Source: Hippophae tibetana (taxonomy: Eukaryota > Streptophyta > Magnoliopsida > Rosales > Elaeagnaceae). From it: a DNA stretch of 64,000 nt. The notes under the pieces were generated by a model. It worked only from the letters and a program-made list of their open reading frames with translations. It did not search any database and was not told the DNA's origin. The stretch is taken from positions 2,825,001 through 2,889,000 of the forward strand of contig CM072807.1 in assembly GCA_037013495.1 (NCBI GenBank), in the 5' to 3' direction. The position numbers and the translations under genes were made by a program. Of the stretch, positions 38,001-48,361 are shown in pieces. Positions within the stretch are counted from its first letter, which is position 1, and each line of letters opens with the position of its first letter.

Positions 38001-39085
38001 CTTTCAAGGCCAATCTTTTCATTCGATACCTGTAACAGGCAGCAAGATATTTGCAAACTAGGCTCGTGTTTAGTCTTCCTCAAATATTAGGTTATAGTGG
38101 CTTGGTTTTTTTTTTTCTTCTTTTTCTTTCCTCTTTTTTTTTTCTACTTCTTCTTTTGTATGTATTTGGATGTCCGACCTTACAGCCCGTAGATAGATAA
38201 CCAAGTGTGGACGATCTACCCTTAGACGACCAACTGGGGATGATCTACCCTTAGAGGACTATAGACGACCAAGTGTGGATGATCTTCCCTTAAACAACGT
38301 GTAGACGACCTAGTGTGGATGATCTTCCCTTAAACGACCTTTAGACGACCAAGTGTAGACAATCTGTAGATAACCAAGCGTGGATGATCTTTCCTTAGAC
38401 GATCTGTAGACAACCAAGTGTGGATGATCTTTCCTTAGACGATTTGTGATAACCACCTACCTTGTAAGATCTACCTTTTACGACCTAGTGGATACGAGCT
38501 ACTGGATGCAATTAACTTTACACGTCAACGAACCTAGTGGGAGGCCATGACATGTAGGGATATCTTGACACTAGATAAATCTTGCTCTGATACTCGATGA
38601 ACTCTGCACTTGTGACGTATCTCGCTGACAATTCTGGTTGTGTTAATCATGAAATGATACTTGTAAATTTTAATGTCTATATATACTCATTTGTATTTTA
38701 TGTTGATGGGATCGAACTTTCATTACTTAAAACCCTACTTTATGGATTAAGCTCTAAACAATACATTTTTTTTATCAAATGTTTTGTATGTTTATTTATT
38801 TTATTTTTTTTGTCAAGCTTTTGTACGTGTCTTTGTCTACCCTTATTTTGTGTGCAATTGCATTTATTATTCTAAATTTTGGAATCTGATGAGTCACATG
38901 TTCAAGGGGGAATTGTGAAGAACACTCTCAGACCACATATTCCAGAACGTTGTGATCCTGAGTGGAGGAAGTTGATGGAACAGTGCTGGTCACCTGATCC
39001 TGATAGCCGACCATCATTCACTGAGATAACTAGCAGGTTGCGATCTATGTCTATTGTGCTACAGGGAAAAGGACTCAATGTTTAG
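32026..39085 (+). CDS. PB1-domain Raf-like MAPKKK (B group), 8 exons, 1269 aa
   Basis: A serine/threonine protein kinase of the plant Raf-like B group, expected in cytosolic signalling. Coding exons: 32026-34893, 34972-35058, 35334-35486, 35646-35809, 35977-36124, 36500-36622, 36714-36801, 38907-39085; total 3810 nt, all phases consistent, all introns GT-AG. A PB1 domain spans residues ~211-297 ([11 protein letters not shown] to [10 protein letters not shown], with the acidic SSDEDLQNM motif). A long low-complexity linker follows. The kinase domain runs from ~990 to ~1255: G-loop [15 protein letters not shown] lysine ~1019, HFDLKCDN with catalytic Asp ~1121, DFG Asp ~1143, GTLPWMAPE activation segment. 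HFD in place of HRD is normal for this group. The last intron is 2105 bp and repeat-rich. Substrates cannot be told from sequence. Confidence 0.94.
35830..35953. repeat. 31-bp tandem repeat, four copies, in a kinase intron
   Basis: Units such as atgttcttgatatgttttca + attgttatttc recur with an exact period of 31 bp at about 35831, 35862, 35893 and 35924. They lie between exons 35646-35809 and 35977-36124 and do not disturb the splice sites. Confidence 0.9.
37329..37538 (+). other. Unclassified 69-codon ORF inside the last kinase intron
   Basis: An ATG-initiated ORF with a hydrophobic N-terminal stretch ([20 protein letters not shown]) and a basic tail ending TTYIPYRRA. Its base composition is GC-richer than the surrounding intron. 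I do not recognise the product. It could be a captured fragment, part of an unlisted mobile element or chance. No splice context ties it to the kinase. Confidence 0.25.
38194..38448. repeat. ~40-bp minisatellite in the last kinase intron
   Basis: About seven degenerate units, each close to tagacgaccaagtgtggatg followed by atcttcccttaaacgac, with some shortened copies. A pyrimidine-rich tract precedes the array at 38105-38157. The array may belong to an inserted element, because the flanking sequence is GC-richer than the intron, but I see no LTR or TIR borders. Confidence 0.8.
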
Positions 39086-39761
39086 ACCAAACCGATGAAG
39101 TCTAACATGCCCTGATGAATATATATTGCGTAAATTTCTTGCACATTTTTATCTTCAGGTACACGGATTGTCTAGCAATCTCAAAATCGAAGCACATTGG
39201 GTTTTAAGGATTTGATCCCAGGATCCCACATATGATATTTAAAACCTCCTTTCTCTCAGTTTAGATATAATATTAATTTGTTCTTTCCTTTTCACTGATT
39301 TAGCAGGTTGTAGTGAGTTATTTAGAGGCCATATAGAGTTTTGTTGTTAGTATGGTACCAAGTTTTCACTGGAGATATGCGTGTTTATATGTACATAAAA
39401 TTGAAATGCTCAAGAGTACAACGTTGTTTCAAATGCTTCATATTTCTGTTCAATATTTTTTATCTGTGTTTTTATGCCTTGGGACGTTGAATCAGAGAAA
39501 ATCTTGTATGCCACCTCCCTCTGAGTGTCATTGACTTTTCATTCATGTACAATATTTTTAAAATTTCATATAGATTTATCGTTAAAATTTATAATTATAA
39601 AAATAATATTTTTTATATTTTAAATATAAAAAATATGTTAATAATGTCACATCTCAAACTATTATTATCAAAAGAACAAAATAATTTTATTTAAAAGTAG
39701 TGACTTAAGGTATTAATAATAGAGATAAGATTAACAATTTTTATATTTTTTTGTCACATTA
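39086..39761 (+). other. 3' UTR region of the kinase gene and AT-rich flank
   Basis: The first ~450 bp still look transcribed (mixed composition) and probably hold the 3' UTR. From about 39560 the sequence is AT-rich and belongs to the dispersed AT-rich repeat family also seen at 4.1, 26.5, 27.2, 28.5 and 45.2 kb. No further gene. Confidence 0.45.
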
Positions 39762-39766
39762 AAAAT

Positions 39767-39918
39767 TGTTAGAAATACTTAATGATTGTATTCTATTCTG
39801 TAAATAAATGAATATACATGGTGCCTTTATATAGGAGTTACAAGTAAATTAGATATGTCTAAAGTAACTAAATATAGATATGTCAGAAATAAAGAGATAT
39901 ACATTAGAGATATACATT

Positions 39919-39964
<46 letters not shown>

Positions 39965-39986
39965 TATTACTAGATATACATTAACA
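39767..39986 (-). repeat. 3' LTR of Copia element D (220 bp)
   Basis: On the minus strand it runs from TGTTAATGTATATC at 39986 to ...TTTCTAACA at 39767. It contains an expanded TA microsatellite at about 39921-39958, which accounts for most of the length difference from the other LTR. The polypurine tract TTTGAGGGGAAC lies immediately inside it (39987-39998). Confidence 0.95.
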
Positions 39987-39999
39987 GTTCCCCTCAAAC

Positions 40000-42900
40000 T
40001 CAAGGTGGATGTGAGACCAACTTGAGGTTGTCAACCAAATTACGAGTGCGTCCTTTGGGAAGTGCCTTAGTGAAAATATCTGCAAGTTGATCGTTGGAGG
40101 AAATGGGGAAAAACTTGAGAGCACCATGGATAAGATGAGAGCGAATAAAGTGACAATCAATCTCGATGTGTTTAGTCCGTTCATGGAAGACATCGTTGTG
40201 AACAATATGAATGACACTCTGATTATCACAATAAAGAGGAGTTGCAGAAGATGTGGACACACCCAAATCCTTAAGGAGTCATCGTAGCCAAAGGAGCTCA
40301 GATGTGGTATCAACAAGAACACGATATTCTGCTTCAGTATTGGAGTGAGCCACAAAGGTTTGTTTCTTACTTCGCCAAGAAATCAAAGAAGTACCAAGGA
40401 GAAAGCAATAACCTGTAGTGGACCTGCGATCAGTAGGATCTCCTGTCCAATCAGCATAAGAGAATGCACGAAGTATTAAAGGAGACTGAACTGAGTAGAA
40501 AAGGCCATGAAAGATAGTGCCTTTCAAGTATCGTAGAATACGCAGAACAGCAGCATAATGAGTCGATCGTGGAGCAGACAGATACTGGCTCACCTGATGA
40601 ACAACATAAGAGATGTCTGGACGAGTAACTGTAAGATAAACTAGACTGCCAACCAATCGTCTATAAAGAGAGGGATTAGACAATGGTTGCCCCTCTGATG
40701 GTGTCAAATGCGTATTAAGTTCAACTGGAGTGTCAACAGTCTTGCTATCAGTGAGTCCAACTTGAGATATGAGGTCAGATGCATACTTTGCTTGAGTAAT
40801 GTAAAGACCATCTGTGGAACGAGTGATCTCAAGACCCAAGAAATAGCTTAAATGTCCAAGGTCTTTCATCTCAAACTGTTGACTAAGAAAATCCTTGAGT
40901 TCTTGAATGCCACTGAGGTCATCACCAGTTATGATCATATCATCCACATATAGAAGAAGCAAAATGGTGCCTTTATCATTGCGACGAAGAAATAAGACAG
41001 AATCATAAGGACTGGCAGTGTAACCCAAGCGAAGGATGGTGGAACTGAATTTGGCAAACCATGCTCGTGGAGCTTGTTTAAGGCCATAAATTGCACGTCG
41101 AAGGCGACAAACCTTATTTGTTTCAAAAGAAAGACCAGGAGGAGGTTGCATATAGACTTCTTCATGCAGATCCCCATTAAGGAATGCATTTTTAACATCC
41201 ATTTGAAAAAGGTCCCATTTACTAGCAGCGGCAACAGCTAAGAGGGTACGAACAGAGGAAATACGGGCAATTGGAGCAAAAGTCTCTTCATAATCAATCC
41301 CATACTCTTGTGTAAAACCTCTTGCTACAAGACGAGCCTTATAGCGATCGATAGACCCATCAGAGTGAGTCTTAATCTTATAGATCCACTTACTACCAAC
41401 CACAGATTGATCAGGAGGGAGAGTAACAAGATCCCAAGTATGGTTTTTGGTTAATGCATCAATTTCTTCTTTCATTGCAATATGCCAAGAAGGGTTAGTA
41501 GATGCCTCACGATAGGTGTGAGGCTCATGGAGTGTAGCAAGGGCAGTGTAACAATGATAGTCAAGTAAATGTGTAGGAATGGATCTTACCCGGGTTGAGT
41601 GGCGAGGTGGAATGTCTTGTTGAGGATCTTCAGGCGGAGCAGGAGCAAGGGACCTATGTTCAAGGTGAGGTAGCTCATTATCAACCTGTTCTTCTACGAC
41701 CTCTCTAGGAGAATCATAAAAAATATTTGAAGATTGAATAGTGAAGTCCAAAGATGGATTAGAAGTATCTGTAGAAGGAACAAGAGACTCATTTGGAAAA
41801 ATTTCTAAAACATTTGAATTAGTTAGGGAAGAACGAAAGTGAGAAAGTTCAACAAATAAGCGGTGTTCCCAAAAGACAACATTACGGGAAACACGGAGAC
41901 GATGTGAGACAGGATCATAGCATCGATACTCTTTTTGAGTTTCATCATAACCAAGAAAACAACAAAGTCTAGATCGAGGCTCAAGTTTGTTGTGTTCATG
42001 AGGCTGAAGAAGAATGAAACAAACAGATCCGAATGAGCGAAGGTAATGATAGTTAGGAGATGATCCAAAAAGGCACTCATACGGAGTCTGATTATGAATG
42101 ACAGCGCTTGGAATGCGATTAATGGCATAAACAGCATGAAGAGCAGCTTCACCCCAAAATGGGACAGGAACTTTGGCAGAGAGAAGAAGAGCACGGACAG
42201 TATCAAGAATATGACGAAGTTTTCTTTCGGCTCGACCATTTTGTTGAGAGGTTCCTGGACAGGTTAGATGATGTACAGTGCCATAGGAGTGTAATAGAGT
42301 TTGAAAATCATTTTGAGTATATTCAAGAGCATTATCAGATCGAAAAGTTTTGATATGTTTGGAGAATTGTGTTTCAACCATTTTTGCAAAGTTACTGTAT
42401 ATTGATAAGATTTCAGAACGAGATTTCATTGGAAAGATCCAACTATAACGAGAATAATCATTAATAAAAACAACAAAATATCGAGATCCACCAATACTAG
42501 TAACAGGAGAAGGTCCCCAAACATCAGAATGAATTAACTCAAAAATACTATTAGAGATAGATTTACTATTATTGAAAGGTAAAACTGGTTGTTTTCCTAA
42601 CTGATATGAAGTACAATCAAAATTATCTTTGGACACAGAACCCAATAGACCTTTAGAAGCTAACTGTTGTACCCGAGAGGATGGGGGATGACTAAGACGA
42701 GAATGCCAAAGTGCGAGAGAAGGTAAGGAAGAAACTACAACAGTTGCAGCAGCAACAGAGGCAGGAGCAACAGGTGGAAGATGAAGATTGTTTACGCGAA
42801 ACATACGCCCGACCCTAGGACCGGTCCCAAGCTCTTGCCCCGTCCTCGGATCCTGCACAATACACCCAGAATAGTCAAAAATAAGGCGATATCCTAGTTC

Positions 42901-43275
42901 AACTAATTGTCCCACAGAGCATAAATTATAGGATAGGTCAGGTACATGGAAAACCCCAGGAACAGAAAGGGTATAGGTCGAAACAAAACCTAGACTATTC
43001 CCATGAATGGTGGAACCATAAGCTATATGAATATTAAGGGGATGTGGTGCAGGGTCAAGTTTGGAGAATAAAGATGAGTGAGATGTCATGTGATTGCAAC
43101 ATGTAGAGTCAAAAAGCCAAGTTTGAGACTTACCGGGCAAAACTGATAGGGTAGTGGAAAGAGATGCATTACCAGCCATTTGAACAGCCTGAGTTATGAT
43201 CTTCTGTAGTTCAATGGAGGAGAGGTTGATAGTGGATTCAGAAGACTGGGACTCTGCTGAACTAGAAGGCATCAA
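40000..43275 (-). pseudogene. Copia pol (integrase, RT, RNase H) with one nonsense codon
   Basis: One frame is open for 998 codons (43275 to 40279) and then, after a single TGA where a Trp codon is expected (LLWLR-stop), continues in the same frame to 40000. Order: protease-like WLFDSTCCNHMT, the GAG-pre-integrase zinc region, integrase catalytic core around FINDYSRYSWIF with the later NGRAERK motif, reverse transcriptase from KWIYKIK with YVDDMIITGDD intact, and RNase H with DPTDRRSTTGY and TEAEY. The protease triad reads DST rather than DTG/DSG, and one integrase Asp of the usual FIDDYSR is Asn, so activity is doubtful even where the frame is open. Confidence 0.9.
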
Positions 43276-44137
43276 CGAAGTAGGCTCAGTATTAGTAACA
43301 ACATCAGTAGATTTGTTGCGACGGTAACAAGTCTCAATGGTGTGGCCATGACGCTTGCAATAATTGCAGAACCTTTTATTGCTCTGCCTGTGACGATTGT
43401 AAAAGCCAGAGGAATCACCTGATTGCTGAGGTTATTCAATGGCAGGAGTAGGAGGAATAATAGCCAAAACATTGAGCTTATTTTGGGCTTGAAGGGTTGC
43501 AAGTCGAGCTTCTTCTCTAACCAACATATTTACAGCAGTATCAAGAGAGGGAGGAGGACTACGATTAAGAAGCTGACCTCGGATTGGCTCAAAGTCCTTG
43601 TGGAGTGACATCAAGAACTCATAGAGACGAAATTCATCCTTAATTGTAGCATATTGCTGAGCATCTGTTGAGCATGCCCAAATTGGATCACAGGTCAATT
43701 TGGTCCCAAAGGAAGCGAAGTTGATCAAAGTAGTCATTGATGGATTGCCCTGGTCCCTGTTGCAGTTTATGCAATTCAACTATTAGTTGATATTTCATGG
43801 ATCCGTGAGTAGTGGAGTACCTTTTGGTCAACATATCACATGCTGATTTGGCATCATCAAAGCTGCCTAACAGATTGGAGATAGATGGAATAGAAGTATT
43901 CCGAATCCATGTGAGGATCATGTGGTTGTGACTATCCCATTCAATCATGCGACGAAGAAAGATAACATCTTTTTCACTTACTCCTTTATCAGGAATAATA
44001 ATTGTACCAGTACAATAATGTCAAAGCATACGATCCTTAAGAAAACTGCGCATAGCTTAAGACCATGACAAATAATTCTTAGTCCCCTCCAATATAGTAT
44101 TGATAGGGCAAGAAACAAAATTATCCTTTTTATCCAT
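43276..44137 (-). pseudogene. Copia gag of element D with stops and a frameshift
   Basis: It starts with MDKKDNF at 44137 and shows a UBN2/Copia gag region: FDDAKSACDMLTKRYS, LHKLQQGPGQSINDYFDQLR, FLMSLHKDFEPIRGQLL. A zinc knuckle CNYCKRHGHTIETC follows near 43375-43330, in frame with pol. Lesions: a TAA and a TGA within the first ~35 codons, a 1-base frameshift near 43690 and a TAA at about 43432. The three stops all stand where Gln or Trp would be expected, consistent with C-to-T type decay. Confidence 0.85.
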
Positions 44138-44864
44138 TTGAAAACACAATATGCAAAAACAGACTGCAAAAACAAGATCTACGCGAAAAACTGGGTAGGG
44201 TGAACTTGTAATGCAAAAATCCGGTCAACGGGCAGTTCGATCAGCGGTCACGGGCAGTCCGGTCAGATCGGTTCGATGACGTCAGCTGGAGGTGACGATG
44301 ACGTCAGCCCTACGCAAGTACTGATGACGTCACGAGAATGGCGCGGCGGCTTGGCGTGTGGATCTGACGCGCCATGGCTGTTGGAGGCGCGTGAGGGCGC
44401 GTATGGAGTCTGATGACTGTGATACTTACACGGTTGTGTAGATCCGGTTGAGCCGATCACAGTGGTATCTGCTGATAGTTCGTCGGGTTAAGATTAACGA
44501 CGGCGGCGGTGGCACGTGAACAACGTGCAGATTGGTTGTGCGGTACGTGAGGGAGCGTGCGGTGTCCGATGGTTGCGATATTTCCACGGTTGTGTAGATC
44601 CGGTAGAGACGGTCACAGTGGTATATGCAGAAAAAAAATTGGAACAATATGCATGGCGGCGACGGTGGTTGCAGTTGTTTGTGTGGTGCGGAACTCCTTA
44701 ACAACGGCCACTGTAATTCCGGAACCTAAGGACAACGGCTGAAAGACGTCGGAGGTTAAACGGTGAATGATTGCAGCTGCTATTGTGACAGCGGAAGCTA
44801 TAAGGCTTGAATAACACCAAAAAGAAAAACTGCTAGAAAGACAAGAATAGTGGCTCTGATACCA
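44138..44864 (-). promoter_or_regulatory. Untranslated leader of element D with bZIP-type palindromes
   Basis: Between the primer site and gag lies a 727-bp leader that is much more GC-rich than its surroundings. It contains three perfect TGACGTCA palindromes at 44277-44284, 44299-44306 and 44325-44332, each within GATGACGTCA. TGACGTCA is a classical binding sequence for plant bZIP factors. An imperfect ~85-bp block around cacggttgtgtagatccgg is repeated with a 156-bp period (near 44429 and 44585). Whether the sites act on LTR transcription is inference. Confidence 0.6.
44846..44864 (-). other. Primer binding site (initiator tRNA-Met) of element D
   Basis: Directly inside the 5' LTR the minus strand reads TGGTATCAGAGCCACTATT. 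TGGTATCAGAGCC is complementary to the 3' end of plant initiator tRNA-Met and is the standard Copia primer site. Confidence 0.95.
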
Positions 44865-45062
44865 TGTTAGAAATACTTAATGATTGTATTCTATTCTGTA
44901 AATAAATGAATATACATAGTGCCTTTATATAGGAGTTACAAGTAAACTAGATATGTTTAAAGTAACTAAATATATATATGACAGAAATAAAGAGATATAC
45001 ATTAGAGATATACATTAACAAATATATATATATATTAATATATTACTAGATATACATTAACA
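44865..45062 (-). repeat. 5' LTR of Copia element D (198 bp)
   Basis: Same ends as the 3' LTR (TGTTAATG...TCTAACA on the minus strand), with a short TA run. A TATATAAAGG-type box lies about 130 bp into it on the minus strand. Confidence 0.95.
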
Positions 45063-45067
45063 AAAAT

Positions 45068-48000
45068 AAAGTAGTAATAATATTATCCTAAAAAAAAGTT
45101 TAACTAAAATATTTTTGAAAGTTGGTCAATTAGATGTTCAAATTAAATTTTAATTTTTTTACTCATTTAATATTAAATTTTGTTTAATTTGATTTGATTT
45201 CATATATTATTTTTATTGTTATAAGTTTTAGATGCATTTATGTATTTTTTTTTATCTGTATGATACAATTAAAAATGACAATTTGACTAGACGTGTTGGG
45301 ATTTTGAGGTTATACTACCCTTTTAGGTTAGAATAGATCTTAAATGAGTCAGAGTAATATCAATCATTCAGTTCTCATTTTTTTAGTTAATAACTTAAAT
45401 CAAATATAACATTACCAATTTGCTCTCGTGTTTAAAGATACTCACAATTCACAGCATTTATTTTTAAAATGATTTATTATATACCTTATTCTCTAATTAT
45501 TTAATGGATATTTTTGATTTTATTTTTTTATAAATATAACGTTATTTGGTGTAGTTTGAATTTATGATATATATTATTGATTATAAATATTTTTTTAATT
45601 AACTTTTTTTTTAATTTTTAATTTTTACTATTAAAATTCTCAAGTGAAGATGTATTCTTTTCATGTAAGGAGACTTGTGGAGAATATTTTATAATTTTTT
45701 TAAAATTTATCTAAATAATTGTTGAAAAGTAATACTATAGATAAGAATATCAATGAATTATTTTGTAAATATCACTTTGATTTTAATAACAATACTTTTA
45801 CTTAGCTAATTTACTTTTTTATTAACTAGTATTATTTTAAATAATTATACAATTAATATTATTAATTGGATGTTGTTGAGTGGGTTTATATTAAAACTCA
45901 TATTTTATCTCATTTAAGTTATTTTCAATTATATAAAAATATATTGTTATATTTGTATTTTAAAAATGTAAAAAAAAGATGATTTTTTGGTCATGTCATA
46001 TTATCCGAATTGAATCGAACTTAGAAATAGGTAAAAAAATTGCAAGTTCGGTTATCTGTATCATCGATTCGAATTTTATCCAATAAACTTCTAAGATAAA
46101 TACGATTTTGAGTATTAATTAAATGTGAAACAACATATATGGTTTAAATACAGTTATACTGATAACCGTACACACACAAAATTAATTATATTTATTAAAT
46201 TAAATTCTATATTTAGATTAATCATGTTTTAAATTAATATGTTTAAAAATAATGATTTTTCCGATATTTTTTAATAAATGTTCTGAACCATTACTTGTGG
46301 GTAAAGACTGTCATTAAATTGTAACAATTTTTAGACGATTTTAAGTACAAATTTTATAATTTAGTTTAAAAATAATTATATAAAAAATCATTCACTTTCT
46401 TAGCATGCCTCTTACTGATTGAATGATCTGAAATGATTTATTTCAAATTACTAGCTGATCAGCCCAAATCAGTTCGAGTCTGACTTGAATTAAGACACAA
46501 AACCAAGAATGAATGATTGAGATCGAACAGTTCTACCACATTATAATAATGATTTAGTAATTTTTTTATATACAATAACAATGATATGGTATATTGTTAT
46601 CTGTCAAAATAATTAAATCTAACTTATTTAAACATGTAATGATTACCCTATATTACCACATTACAATACCCGTTTACAACACACTTAAATGGTATCGTAA
46701 TTGTTTGATAAAGATATTTTAATCTTATTTCTTTCAAAATAAGTAAGTTTAATTTTGTAATTTTTAAAAAAATCAATTTAGCCCATATTTTTAAGGGTAA
46801 AATTAAATTTCACAAAAAAAATAAAAAAAAAATTATATTTTTTTTCTAAAAAATATTAATTTTTTATCTCCTATCTCATTTTAATCTCTTTGTCATCTTA
46901 TTATCTCTCTTTCATCTTTTTCTATCTTATATTATTCTATTTGAATATTTCTAATTCATTTATATTAACATTATAAATTTTATTTTTATTTTTAAAATTG
47001 ATTGAATTTACAAATTATAAAAGAGACAAAATAATATTTTAATTGAATAAAAACTAAGAGATTAAGAGATATTTAAATGATATATAAATTATTTTTATTT
47101 GTGAACAAAAGAAAAAAAATATCTTTTTGGTTTTTAATATTATTTTTAAAAGTATTATAAATAAATTTTATTTTTAATAAAAAATCAATTTTATCTTTAA
47201 AAAATATATTTTCTAAAAAAAATAGACTATATTCATTTTTTTCAAAAATTATAAGATTAAATCTATCTATTTAAAAAAAATTAAAATATATTTTTTAAAA
47301 AAATTACAGGAATATTTGTCATAATCCCCACCTTGTCCATCTAAGTCTAGTGCCACTGCTATCAAGTATCAACGTCATTTTGCCAATTATAGTTTGCGTA
47401 AAAGTACTTGGTACTGAAAAGAAAGCAGACATTTACATTTTTGGTACTACTTGAGTTGATGCACTCACTCAACACACTTTCTAAAAAGTTGGATCAAAAC
47501 TGACACTCACTATATCCATTGTGTCTTAGTATATTGTAACATTACGTAGTAGGTAGGTTATAGTATATTTGTTTGATTTATTTATTTATTTATATTAATA
47601 ATCCAACATAATTCCTTTTTAACATCGACAGCCAACTTATATTTTTTATACATCTAAGGATCACTTTAAAATAAAAATAATAAAAATGCATTAAATTAAC
47701 TTCTTTTATTTTTGGGTAATGACCACTTGTGTATTTGGCTATTTTTTGAATCACACAAATGATACAGAATTTCAAATTAGATGTTTGTCATAATACATAC
47801 AAATTTTCGGTCATAATTAATTAATTATTATTTTTATTTGTAACAATAATTCAATAAAAATATGTTGACAAACAATTTTTTTTAACACAATAACGTGATA
47901 AGATAAATACAATAATTTGACATAAACACATTAATAAACATAATGCTGCTAATCTCTTTAGTTATATTTATATATATTATATATTTTAATTCTCTTATCA

Positions 48001-48361
48001 TTTTCCTTTTATTTTTTTTTATTTTTACACTTTATTATCCTTATTTTTTTTCTTACGATTAATACTTTTTTTATTTTTACATTTTGTTCCCTTTAATTTT
48101 TTTTTATATTTTTGAAGTTTTAACTTCAAGTTGGTTAGACTAAATGTGTAAAAATAAAAAAAAAATTAGATTAAATTATAAAAAATGAAAATGAAAAAAA
48201 TAAAATTTCTAAATTAAAATAAGAAAGTCTCAAAAACCATCTTAAGGTCACTAAAGTGTAAAAATTAAAATATAAATAAACTAAAACATAAAAAAAAATG
48301 ATAAGGTAATCAAAGTGTAAAATGTATAAAAATATAAGTATAATTTGTATAGTTGATCCTT
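45068..48361. other. AT-rich intergenic DNA, nothing recognisable
   Basis: Very AT-rich with poly(A)/poly(T) runs and one more diverged copy of the dispersed family at about 45150-45235. No coding region, RNA gene or element with clear ends was seen. Confidence 0.6.

Larger units (their letters stand above)
39767..45062 (-). mobile_element. Nearly complete Ty1/Copia retrotransposon, minus orientation (element D)
   Basis: Two almost identical LTRs (39767-39986 and 44865-45062) enclose leader, gag and pol read on the minus strand. A perfect 5-bp duplication aaaat flanks it (39762-39766 and 45063-45067). The primer site and polypurine tract are textbook Copia. The LTRs differ mainly in the length of a TA run plus a handful of substitutions, so insertion is relatively recent compared with elements A, B and E. 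Gag carries several inactivating changes, so this copy is not autonomous. Confidence 0.95.

Noticed and set aside
39981-40355. 124-codon minus-strand ORF near the 3' end of element D
   Set aside because: It is a different frame of the RNase H end of pol; the pol frame (YCDNQS, KHIEIDCHF) is the real one.
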